Assembly (NCBI GenBank): GCA_049177215.1
Contig: CP185379.1
Location: 1,860,001-1,924,000, forward strand
Reading direction: 5' to 3'
DNA length: 64,000 nt
From: Pollutiaquabacter aromativorans
GTDB lineage: Bacteria > Bacteroidota > Bacteroidia > AKYH767-A > 2013-40CM-41-45
Shown here: one piece after another, positions 36,332-44,426 of the stretch
Layout: each line of letters begins with the position of its first letter
How positions within the stretch are numbered: the first letter of the stretch is position 1
Translations under genes and position numbers: made by a program
The notes under the pieces: generated by a model
Told to the model about the DNA's origin: nothing
The model's database searches: none
The model's input: the letters and a program-made list of their open reading frames with translations, nothing else

Positions 36332-39300
36332 TCAGGGACGAATACTGAAGATGAATCCCATCAAGTTGTTTTCAATCAATGAATAGTCGGTCGACTCGAC
36401 CAGGTTATCGCCTGTAAGGTCTTCGACCTGATATCCCGATAAGAAGCCAACAACCGCATTTTCGACGGCACCATAATCTGCAGATTCAATCAAGTCGTCC
36501 TGGTTGACATCGCCACTGAACAACGCGAACCGGCCACCGCCCAGATTTCTCAGGTTGCCACCATAAGCCTGTGTACTTGCTGTGGTGAAATCGTAACTGG
36601 CGCTTCCTGCTGACAAGCTGATTGCACTGGCGCTCCAGGTTTCAATACTGTTGCGGTGCCGCACACCGATATAATACGACCCCGGTGTGAGGCCGCTGAA
36701 GACGAACGCACCCCAACCGCTGGTATTGATCGCTGCGCGGGCGGTTGCAAAGTCAACGCCCGGACTGGCGGCTGCAGCAAGGACGACGGTCACCGTATCA
36801 CAAACACCGGTAGCCGAGACTTCCGGCATGACTCCTCCACCGAGGTGGTAGCCTTCAATCAGTACGTGAACATTCAACGTGGTGGATGATCCAATGGTAA
36901 AGGCTGTTCCCGAGGAGGCTGTTCCGCAGGGCGCCGTAACGACAACGACACCGGTAGTGGCCCCGGCCGGTACGGTTGCCGTTATCGTCGTACTGTTCAC
37001 CACCGTGAACGAAGCGCTGGTTCCATTGAACGTCACGGCAGTCGCGCCGGTAAATCCGGTTCCGCTGATCGTCACCAGGGTTCCTGCAGTTCCTGCAGTC
37101 GGCGAAAAACCGGAGACCGTGACCGCAGGCAACTCAGTAACGATAATTGAATTGGACAAACTCGTGCAGGTATTAGTCTGTGCAGGCAGGTGCAAGGTCC
37201 AGGAATTGATCGTTCCCACATCTCCACCGGCTCGGTCATAGACCCGTAAGCTCCAGGTACCATTCGGATTGATCGCTCCTCCACCGATTTGTCCAAAAGA
37301 CGTAATGTTTGAGGTGATACAACTCGTAAAGGTCGACGTGGCTGGCTTGTAATATCCCGTATAAGGAGCGCCACTCGCGGGCAGAGCGGATGAGGCGGTA
37401 TCGGTGAAGACCGTGTTGGTGAAATTATCGCCACTTCCACCGAGCTGATTGCTCAGTCCCAATATGTCACCATTCGGCGCCTGAAGGAAGATGGCGATAT
37501 CGCCATCATAGGTATGTGTCAGATTGATGGTGATGGCGATACCGGCGCTTGGCAATACTGCGCTGTAACCCGACACAACGATATTACTGATTCCGGTAGC
37601 CGAGCAGGTATTGTCATTGATCGTAGCCGGCGTAGCATTGGTGATGGACTGTGCGGCTGCGGCTGCAAACGATGTCCGAACATCATACGTGCCGCCCTGG
37701 GTTGCGGAATAGGAGCTGGATGTTGCTCCGGAAATGTCGGCGCCATTTCTGCGCCACTGGTAATCATAACCCGACGTTCCGGTGTACGAAAGATTGACGC
37801 TGCCGGACGGACAGATATTCGTACTGCCACCGGCACTGATCGTCGGGGCTGCCGGAATCGGCAGCACGGAAACGAAGAGTGATGAGGCCGTTCCGGAACC
37901 ACAGGAATTCACGCCCGCCACCGAAATAGTACCGGACGAAGCGGAAGTACCGAAGTTAACGGTGATGCTATTGGTGTTGTTACCGGAGACTATGGTCGCT
38001 CCGGAGGGCAACGACCAGGAATAACCCGTCACACCAGAGAGCGGCGTGATACTATAGGTCACACCCGATGTGCCGGCACAAACGGACGCGGTGCCGGTAA
38101 TGACACCTGCGGCGGGTGCAATGGTGTTTACCGTCACCGGCAGACTGGACGAAGCGCCGGTACCGCAAGCGTTGCGGCCCGCTACCGTCACGTTTCCATT
38201 GATCGCTACGGCACTGTAGTTCACCGAAATGCTGTTCGTATAGGTGGTCGTTCCGAAGGTGGCTCCGGAAGGCAGGGTCCACTGATAATAAGCCGCGTTC
38301 GCGACGGCCGGAACCGTATAGACGACACCCGTTTGGGTTTGACAGACACTAACCGAACCGGTTATTGCGGCTGCCGCAGCCGGCAAGGCGGTAATGGTTA
38401 GATTGGAACCGTTATTAGCGCCGATCAAGGCCGGATTGGAACTGATCACCCTGATGCGGTAGGCTGTATCGCTTACTGTTCCGAGCGGTATCGTGACGGT
38501 AATCGCAGCCGGAGATGTCGCAGTCAGCGTTCCGATCGTGACTGGTGAAGAAAACGACCCGCTACCATTGCTGAGCTGAACGGTGAACACATTGCCCGCG
38601 TTAAACGTCCCGTTACCCGTGAATACGATGGATGCCGTGGATCCCGGGCAAAGCGATGCCGATGCAAGCGAATTGGTTTGCAAACTCGTTGCAACAGCAG
38701 CAGGCGCAGTGATCGTGAAATTCGTATTGGAGATGTCGAAGAAGATATTGCCCACCGCCTCCACCTTGATTCGCGCCTGGGTCGTCGCGAGATTCGGGAC
38801 GGTGACGCTTTCACTGCCATCGTTCGCGGTCGAACTGTTCAGGGTGTAATTGAAATTCAATCCTCCGTCGATCGACAACAGAATCCGGACATTGGCGCAA
38901 CTGATCGGCGCACCCGTCGTTCCGGATACATTCCAGGTAACCGTCTCGGTAGCACCCGACGCCCAGGTAACGGCCGTATTCGGAGCCGTCACAGAGAACG
39001 CACCTCCCGAATTGACCACGGTGACGCGGATCGTATCGTCGTGATGGGTCACCCCGCCGCCGCCGAAGCGATTGTCGCGCACGGTCATACGGAATTTCAG
39101 GGTCCGCGCTACGGAAGGCAGGATCTCGCCGATCGTGGTGGTGTTATTGAGGATGTCGGAAAGCTTCGGAAACGTTCTGGAAGGTGTTGAAGCAGGAACG
39201 AAGCAACGGAAGATGGGTGCCGTGGTACTCGTGGCGTTTCCCGGAGCGCCTGCAGCGCCCAGGTCGAATTGCTCCCACAGATAAGTAACCCGATCACCAT

Positions 39301-40675
39301 CGGGATCGGTTCCGCTGCCTGTGAGGGTAAAGGGTGTACTGATCGGAATCGTATAATTCGCTCCTCCATTGCAGGAAGGAGCCTGGTTGCCGGAAGCGCT
39401 TGCAACACCGCACGTACTGCCACTGCCGGTCTCGACGAAATTCCTGATTTCATCAAAGCTGATGGTATGGAAATACGGATCACTAAAGCTTTGGGTATTG
39501 TCCGTTCCGCAAATACCTGCGTAGGCCATGATGGTCGTTCCACTCCCAACCTCGTAGGCCGTCGAGGCATTCCGGTTGCCGCTGCAAGAGCCCTGGTTGC
39601 CGTTGAAGGTATGGTTGCCTCCGAACTGGTGTCCCATTTCGTGGGCGACGTAGTCGATGTCGAAGGCATCGCCCGTGGGACTACCCCTTCCCGTCACGCC
39701 ACGTGCCTTCGAGGATGTGCAGGGTGAACGCAGCGATGCGACTCCGCCACCGCCGGTACTGAAGACGTGTCCGATATCGTAATTCGCCGAACCGATCCGC
39801 GAATCGAGGGTCGTCTGGTTCTCCCCCAGCATCGTCGAACCCGAACTATTCGTGTAAGGATCCGTGGCTGCATTCGTGTAAACCACACGATCGTTGTTTG
39901 TCACGAGGACCATGCGAATGGCCAACTCCTGTTCATAGACTGCATTCACACGATTGACCGAGGTTACGATACCCGACATGGCACCGGGCACCGTACCCCC
40001 AAAGAAAGCAGCATATTCACCGGTGCAACCGACAGCAAGCCGATAGGTACGCAAGGTGGTCCCTGCGGATCGTTGTACCTGTGAACCGTTTGACGGTAAG
40101 AGTTTCTGCGATGCAGTACCCGATCCGCATTCGAATGGAACGCCAGACCGCGCATCGCGTTTGAAATAGACGATGTAGTGTAGCGAATCACCGACCGTGA
40201 ACGGATCGATAAAATACCAGCCGGCCGGGTCCATCACCATTGCATGAAAACCCAGGTAGGTTAGGTCCAGTACAGCCGTCACACTTGGGTCACTGATACT
40301 CACAGCCTGATAGGTCCGGAGGGCAGGAAACTTCCTGCTTAGTCCGGGCTCCATCATTTCGTATGCTCGGACTTTGAAATCCATCGAACGGCCATCCGGA
40401 CCGGGAAGTGAGATCACCAGGGAAGACACGAACGGTTGTCCGGGGACTTCCATTGGCGCTTGCTGCAGTTTGGATTGCAACACGGATAAGTCGAGCTCAA
40501 AGCTTCGATAAGAAACTGGCAGATCCGTTCGCAGTTCGCGATTCGGTATCTTATCGGGTGTCGTCTCCTTCCAAGGTGCTTCAGCGCCCCAAACCGACGT
40601 CGGCACACTGAAAGAGAAAATGAATAGGTAAAGCAGTAGCCTTACCCTGTTGTTGAGGGAGTAACGAATGCTCAT
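36332..40675 (-). CDS. Secreted reprolysin-like zinc metalloprotease with P-domain, IPT and dockerin-like C-terminus
   Basis: The product has 1447 residues and a signal peptide ending SVWGAEAP. The catalytic zinc motif is HEMGHQFGGNH at about 345-355 (HExxHxxGxxH, metzincin M12B/reprolysin-like). It is followed by a PKD-like domain, several Ig-like repeats (SVCQTQTGVVYTV, ASVCAGTSGVTYS), a proprotein-convertase P-domain (INLTHTYDGDIAIFLQAPNG), and an IPT/TIG domain (GFSPTAGTAGTLVTISGTGF). The last 65 residues hold two dockerin-like EF-hand loops (DVNQDDLIESADY and DLTGDNLVESTDY), and the chain ends IFSIRP. No standard T9SS type A or B sorting domain was recognised at this end. It should be an extracellular protease. 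Confidence 0.87.
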   Translation of the reverse strand: MSIRYSLNNRVRLLLYLFIFSFSVPTSVWGAEAPWKETTPDKIPNRELRTDLPVSYRSFELDLSVLQSKLQQAPMEVPGQPFVSSLVISLPGPDGRSMDFKVRAYEMMEPGLSRKFPALRTYQAVSISDPSVTAVLDLTYLGFHAMVMDPAGWYFIDPFTVGDSLHYIVYFKRDARSGVPFECGSGTASQKLLPSNGSQVQRSAGTTLRTYRLAVGCTGEYAAFFGGTVPGAMSGIVTSVNRVNAVYEQELAIRMVLVTNNDRVVYTNAATDPYTNSSGSTMLGENQTTLDSRIGSANYDIGHVFSTGGGGVASLRSPCTSSKARGVTGRGSPTGDAFDIDYVAHEMGHQFGGNHTFNGNQGSCSGNRNASTAYEVGSGTTIMAYAGICGTDNTQSFSDPYFHTISFDEIRNFVETGSGSTCGVASASGNQAPSCNGGANYTIPISTPFTLTGSGTDPDGDRVTYLWEQFDLGAAGAPGNATSTTAPIFRCFVPASTPSRTFPKLSDILNNTTTIGEILPSVARTLKFRMTVRDNRFGGGGVTHHDDTIRVTVVNSGGAFSVTAPNTAVTWASGATETVTWNVSGTTGAPISCANVRILLSIDGGLNFNYTLNSSTANDGSESVTVPNLATTQARIKVEAVGNIFFDISNTNFTITAPAAVATSLQTNSLASASLCPGSTASIVFTGNGTFNAGNVFTVQLSNGSGSFSSPVTIGTLTATSPAAITVTIPLGTVSDTAYRIRVISSNPALIGANNGSNLTITALPAAAAAITGSVSVCQTQTGVVYTVPAVANAAYYQWTLPSGATFGTTTYTNSISVNYSAVAINGNVTVAGRNACGTGASSSLPVTVNTIAPAAGVITGTASVCAGTSGVTYSITPLSGVTGYSWSLPSGATIVSGNNTNSITVNFGTSASSGTISVAGVNSCGSGTASSLFVSVLPIPAAPTISAGGSTNICPSGSVNLSYTGTSGYDYQWRRNGADISGATSSSYSATQGGTYDVRTSFAAAAAQSITNATPATINDNTCSATGISNIVVSGYSAVLPSAGIAITINLTHTYDGDIAIFLQAPNGDILGLSNQLGGSGDNFTNTVFTDTASSALPASGAPYTGYYKPATSTFTSCITSNITSFGQIGGGAINPNGTWSLRVYDRAGGDVGTINSWTLHLPAQTNTCTSLSNSIIVTELPAVTVSGFSPTAGTAGTLVTISGTGFTGATAVTFNGTSASFTVVNSTTITATVPAGATTGVVVVTAPCGTASSGTAFTIGSSTTLNVHVLIEGYHLGGGVMPEVSATGVCDTVTVVLAAAASPGVDFATARAAINTSGWGAFVFSGLTPGSYYIGVRHRNSIETWSASAISLSAGSASYDFTTASTQAYGGNLRNLGGGRFALFSGDVNQDDLIESADYGAVENAVVGFLSGYQVEDLTGDNLVESTDYSLIENNLMGFIFSIRP

Positions 40676-40718
40676 AGGTGGCTTTGACCGGTTCGCAGTC
40701 CGGGTTAATTGTAAAACA

Positions 40719-40726
40719 GAAATATA
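40719..40726 (-). promoter_or_regulatory. -7-like box (TATATTTC) for the metalloprotease gene
   Basis: A one-base variant of TAnnTTTG on the minus strand, 43 nt before ATG 40675. No clear -33 element was identified. Confidence 0.35.
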
Positions 40727-40783
40727 CCCCCGAAATCAGCGGCTTTAATGAAATTTTAATGCATTGAATTCCAGTTAAATAAC

Positions 40784-41722
40784 TCAGCGAAAAGCAAACT
40801 GGAGACCGGCAATCAGGCGGAATTTATTCTCGGTTTGGGTACCGACAAGATCCTGGCCCAATGGCAGTTGTCCGGCCAGGTGGAGAGAGGTACGACCATA
40901 ATAGAGATCGAAACCGGCACTCCCCAACACGCCCCAACCGCCAGTATTGCTGACCGTCAGTTCATCCTGCTTATCCTCACCTGCCTGCTCGAAAAACGCT
41001 CCCAGGCTGGGTAGCATCGTCCAATCCTTAACAACAAACTGATGAAATATGGAAGTATTAACATTAAACCGATCGCCCATGTGATAACCCAGATCGTTCT
41101 TTCTCCCGGTGCGGAAAGTGACATCGCTACTAGCGCCCCATTGCCGCCATTTCAGCAGGTAACTACCCGCCAATAACAAATCCCATGTGCCAGTTCCGGG
41201 CTGGTAGTGCGCTTCGACTTCACCGTCATCGGAAGGCTTGTCGTACACGCCGCTTGGTGCTTTTACACCGCCCCCAAGAAAAACCCGATGACGTACATTG
41301 TCCGAATCGGGCATCGTGTTCAGCACCTGATACTGGCCCAAGATGAAAGCATCGCCAAATCCTTTGATCACATCGGTGACCATTCCGTTCGTCTCGATGT
41401 AATTGTAGCTGTAGGGAAGATTGACGAAAAGTTGCAATTCCGGCAAAGGATAGAGCCGCAGGTTCAGATCGGTGGTTTGAAAATTCTCCCGGATCGTCGG
41501 CGTCACTTCCCCCGGATGCACATGATTGTGACCGTCACTGGCCTGATGTACATGCACTCCTTGATACACGCGGTGACGGAAATTCACGCCGATCATGTGC
41601 TGATTATAATTCGGATTGATTCCGAGATAGCAGTTGCACATTTCACAGGCTGTTGCTGATCCGGCTAACAATAAGAGGGACAGCAGGACGGAAACAACAA
41701 TTCGATCTACGGAAAAACGCAT
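40784..41722 (-). CDS. Outer-membrane protein with Cys/His-rich mature N-terminus in the MbnP locus
   Basis: The product has 312 residues with a signal peptide ending LLLLAGSATA. The mature protein begins CEMCNCYLGINPNYNQ (a CxxCxC cluster), followed after 20 residues by the His-rich stretch HVHQASDGHNHVH. The rest is beta-strand rich, with Gly/aromatic alternation and the final RLIAGLQFAFR of an outer-membrane barrel. Similar proteins with CxxCxC fronts occur beside MbnP/MbnH-type genes in Bacteroidota. It should bind a soft metal at the cell surface or on the periplasmic side of the outer membrane. It is downstream of the MbnH-like gene with a 162-nt gap that includes a TAATTTCG box (41778-41785), so it may have its own promoter. 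Confidence 0.72.
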   Translation of the reverse strand: MRFSVDRIVVSVLLSLLLLAGSATACEMCNCYLGINPNYNQHMIGVNFRHRVYQGVHVHQASDGHNHVHPGEVTPTIRENFQTTDLNLRLYPLPELQLFVNLPYSYNYIETNGMVTDVIKGFGDAFILGQYQVLNTMPDSDNVRHRVFLGGGVKAPSGVYDKPSDDGEVEAHYQPGTGTWDLLLAGSYLLKWRQWGASSDVTFRTGRKNDLGYHMGDRFNVNTSIFHQFVVKDWTMLPSLGAFFEQAGEDKQDELTVSNTGGWGVLGSAGFDLYYGRTSLHLAGQLPLGQDLVGTQTENKFRLIAGLQFAFR

Positions 41723-41777
41723 GGTTGCAAGGATTGAATCATCAACAGGACAAGCGAGTCCGAATGTCCTAATGATG

Positions 41778-41785
41778 CGAAATTA
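41778..41785 (-). promoter_or_regulatory. -7-like box (TAATTTCG) between MbnH-like and barrel genes
   Basis: A one-base variant of TAnnTTTG on the minus strand, 55 nt before ATG 41722. It suggests the barrel gene can be transcribed separately. Confidence 0.35.
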
Positions 41786-41884
41786 ATTTATGACCGACAG
41801 CAGCCCGATGACCGGTATCACGCATAAAGCAGGATGCCTACCGCTCTGGAGCAGTTCTCCGGTTACGAAAATGCACTTCACCAC

Positions 41885-42964
41885 TCAAGGCTGGAATGGA
41901 TCCGCAAACCGACGATCCTGCAGATACGACTGATCTGTCAGGGTCTTCAGGAAGGCGATCAGCGCTGTTTTCTCGTCGGCAGTAAGCGGAATACCGCCGG
42001 TCAGGAGCGGATCAAGTGTGGCGGATGCCTGGATACCCGAGTTATAATGATTGAGAACCTGATCCAGTACAAGGAATCGTCCATCGTGCATGTACGGTCT
42101 GCTTACTTCCACGTTCCGCAGACTGGGCACTTTGAATTTGTAACGATCAGCCGGCATACCGGTAATATGTGCCCGGCCGGAATCATTGAACACAGGCGAT
42201 GGAGTCAAACCATTGTTGCGATACGAATTGTCGGTGAACAGGGGCTCCGCGTGACAACTGGCACATTTGGCTTGAAACAATGCATAGCCATCCTGTTCCA
42301 ACTGCGAAAACGACTCCGTTCCCGCCTTCACCCGATCGTACTTGGCATTTGAACTGTTCAACAGGCTCATGAACTGGGCCATGGCTTTCAGCATTCGTTG
42401 CGAAGTAATGGAGTCGGTACCGAATGCTCGTTTAAACAAGGCCGGGTACTCGGGATGGCGGTTCAGCTTACCCAGGATGTTCGCCAGATTGTCGTCCATC
42501 TCGACGGGATTGGTGATGGCCGCGATGGGCTGCACTTCTATGTTGTTCACTCCACCATCCCACATCAACTCATCCTTCCAAATAAGGTTCGCAAGACTCG
42601 GGGCATTGCGAATTCCGAATAGTCCGTCGATACCATGGCTCCGGTCATGATCCAGGTGCGAGAATCCCGCGAACTGCTGGTGGCAGGAAGCGCAGGAAAT
42701 CGTACTGTCGCGTGAGAGTATTGGATCGTAGAACAGTTTCCGGCCAAGTCGGAATCCATCCAGGGTAATCGGATTCGTGGCAGTGGTATAGTACGGCGCA
42801 GGGAAACCGGCCGGGAGCCGCAACTCCACATCGGCTTCGGTGAGTCCATCACCGTCCGAGGGCAGTTGCAGCTCCGTGGACTCATCCTGCCCGCACCCAA
42901 CGAACAGAACGATTCCGGCTCCCATCAGGAGGATAACCCGATAAAGTCTCAGAGACAGACGCAT
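41885..42964 (-). CDS. mbnH: MbnH-like di-haem c peroxidase (MauG/CcpA superfamily) lipoprotein
   Basis: The product has 359 residues with a lipoprotein signal ending IVLFVGC (Cys24). Two haem c sites are CASCH, followed by QQFAGF near residue 90 and by AEPLF near residue 230. The conserved AFKRAFG, GGIPLTADEKTALIAFLKTL and LRNVEVSRPYMHDG stretches mark the CcpA/MauG fold. The start is 4 nt after the MbnP stop, so the two are translationally coupled. In characterised pairs MbnH oxidises a tryptophan of MbnP to kynurenine. Because the peroxidase sits directly behind MbnP, the MbnH role is preferred over a general H2O2 peroxidase. Confidence 0.85.
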   Translation of the reverse strand: MRLSLRLYRVILLMGAGIVLFVGCGQDESTELQLPSDGDGLTEADVELRLPAGFPAPYYTTATNPITLDGFRLGRKLFYDPILSRDSTISCASCHQQFAGFSHLDHDRSHGIDGLFGIRNAPSLANLIWKDELMWDGGVNNIEVQPIAAITNPVEMDDNLANILGKLNRHPEYPALFKRAFGTDSITSQRMLKAMAQFMSLLNSSNAKYDRVKAGTESFSQLEQDGYALFQAKCASCHAEPLFTDNSYRNNGLTPSPVFNDSGRAHITGMPADRYKFKVPSLRNVEVSRPYMHDGRFLVLDQVLNHYNSGIQASATLDPLLTGGIPLTADEKTALIAFLKTLTDQSYLQDRRFADPFQP

Positions 42965-42968
42965 TCGG

Positions 42969-43745
42969 TCAGTCGTTGTGGATATGATCGACCCGGAACA
43001 TGTCGGCGTAGTTGTCGGCCAGGGTGACCGCTTCCGCGCTCGGCATATGGATCATGCTCAGTGTACCAATATCAATAGTCGTAGGATTGGCGAACAATTC
43101 CGCAAGGTTCGCTACCATATGGATGGTGGAAGTCTTTCCGGCTCGCATGTCGACGACGTCCCCGTTGAAGTCAGGTGCAATGGTCCGGATCGCGTTGGTC
43201 GTTCCTTTGAAACCACCCACGTGATACATGAACATACCACCGGAGGCGGAGGCACTCATGCCTTCCAGCTTCAGGAAAATGTAACCGTTATTCCAACTCC
43301 AGAACATTCCGTTGAGGGCGTCGAGCGCGCCCGACTGGGCACCGGAGCAATTACGGGTACTGTCTACTCCCAGCAAAAAGGTCATGGAAGTATATTCGCC
43401 TACCGGAATATCGGAAATCGTGAAGGTCTTCGAGCTTGACACCGAATCATCCACGAGGTAATAACATTCCGACGGGGCATAGGTACTTCCGTCTGATTTC
43501 TTCAAAACTACATTGGAGATATAATACCGGAACTTCGTCACAATAAACGAATCGCCATCCAGATTGACATAGGTCACGGTGTTCTGCACCAGCGGATCCG
43601 AACCAACCTTATGGGTCAGCTCGAAAGACAACGAACCGGTGGTCGGTGTCGGTTGATCGTCGTCTTCGTCTTTCTTACAAGAGCTGAAAACGGTCGTGAG
43701 GGCGAATGCGGACAGGATGGCGTATTTGAGGAGATTGGATTTCAT
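42969..43745 (-). CDS. mbnP: MbnP-family copper-binding lipoprotein
   Basis: The product has 258 residues with a lipoprotein signal ending TTVFSSC (Cys23). Family hallmarks are SFELTHKVGSDPL at the start of the mature domain, FRYYISNVVLKKSDG, the Trp-containing GMFWSWNNGYIFLKLEG around 147-162 (Trp149 and Trp151), and GGMFMYHVGGF with a conserved His. The C-terminus is His-rich (RVDHIHND). In the characterised family a tryptophan is converted to kynurenine by the partner MbnH to form a high-affinity copper site. One of the two tryptophans here is the likely target. It is followed after 4 nt by the MbnH-like peroxidase. Confidence 0.85.
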   Translation of the reverse strand: MKSNLLKYAILSAFALTTVFSSCKKDEDDDQPTPTTGSLSFELTHKVGSDPLVQNTVTYVNLDGDSFIVTKFRYYISNVVLKKSDGSTYAPSECYYLVDDSVSSSKTFTISDIPVGEYTSMTFLLGVDSTRNCSGAQSGALDALNGMFWSWNNGYIFLKLEGMSASASGGMFMYHVGGFKGTTNAIRTIAPDFNGDVVDMRAGKTSTIHMVANLAELFANPTTIDIGTLSMIHMPSAEAVTLADNYADMFRVDHIHND

Positions 43746-43885
43746 TGAAGGGGATACTTGATGGATTAAACTGAATGGATTTTGCAGGCTTCACCAAACA
43801 ATTGCATTCATTCAGGACCAGACAGCTTCAAAGGCTGAATCGCTCCTGAATCTGTGATGCAATAGTGTAGTTGTAACGAAGCAGT

Positions 43886-43911
43886 AAAACCGGTAAAGCG
43901 TGCTTTACCGG
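43886..43911 (-). terminator. Terminator after the Cys/His-rich small gene
   Basis: A 10-bp perfect stem (CCGGTAAAGC / GCTTTACCGG) with a minimal 2-nt centre is followed on the minus strand by TTTT. It begins 8 nt after the stop at 43920 and separates the small gene from mbnP. Confidence 0.8.
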
Positions 43912-43919
43912 GGCCGCAT

Positions 43920-44285
43920 TCAGACCGCAGGTGGCCGACAAAGCGGCTCAGAAAAAGCGGTGGCAGATCCGATCAAATATTCACTCGGAAGTGATGTAAC
44001 AAAACCGGCAGTGGAAACCAAAGCAGTTGCTTGATGGGGAATGTAAACAACCTCTCCGCCCGCCTGCACATTTCCTCCGGAGCGTTCTTCCCGTTGTTCC
44101 TCTTTCTTCATTTCCTTCATCATATGACAACTGCCGTGGCAATGCGATTTGGGAACGAAGCGGTTCTCACAAAGATTCTTGGCAATGAAATCCTGGTTCA
44201 AGCGAAAGCCGGAAAAAATGACCAGGGAGCTCGACGCTTGGAGCAGGGTCATCAGGCTGACAAGTATCGCCAGTAGGGAACGCAT
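43920..44285 (-). CDS. Small secreted Cys/His-rich protein (KSHCHGSCHMMK motif)
   Basis: The product has 121 residues and a hydrophobic N-terminus (LLAILVSLMTLLQASSSLVI). It carries the conserved pattern LCENRFVPKSHCHGSCHMMKEMKKEE, a CxHxxCxHxC-type cluster followed by an acidic-basic helix. Related small proteins are frequent next to copper or TonB genes in Bacteroidota and have no assigned function. It is upstream of mbnP, but a strong stem-loop lies between, so it is probably a separate transcript. A TATATTTG box ends 5 nt before its ATG. Confidence 0.6.
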   Translation of the reverse strand: MRSLLAILVSLMTLLQASSSLVIFSGFRLNQDFIAKNLCENRFVPKSHCHGSCHMMKEMKKEEQREERSGGNVQAGGEVVYIPHQATALVSTAGFVTSLPSEYLIGSATAFSEPLCRPPAV

Positions 44286-44290
44286 TGTTG

Positions 44291-44298
44291 CAAATATA
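44291..44298 (-). promoter_or_regulatory. -7 promoter box (TATATTTG), 5 nt before a start codon
   Basis: A perfect TAnnTTTG on the minus strand, 5 nt from ATG 44285. A TTG about 22 nt further upstream is a reasonable -33 element. The implied mRNA is leaderless. Confidence 0.6.
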
Positions 44299-44362
44299 CC
44301 TTAGAAGCAATCCGGGAAAACAAGAGTTTTGTCATGTTCTGACGGTTTTATACTTGAAACAG

Positions 44363-44396
44363 TTGTGAATCGTTCGGCCCTGATTTGTTATATTTG
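44363..44396 (+). promoter_or_regulatory. Promoter of the E1 fusion gene (TTG - N23 - TATATTTG)
   Basis: TATATTTG at 44389-44396 matches TAnnTTTG, with TTG at 44363-44365 at an acceptable 23-nt spacing. The ATG lies 30 nt downstream of the box. Confidence 0.6.
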
Positions 44397-44426
44397 TTCG
44401 GTTTTGGGCACTTTTAGGCCGATTTC

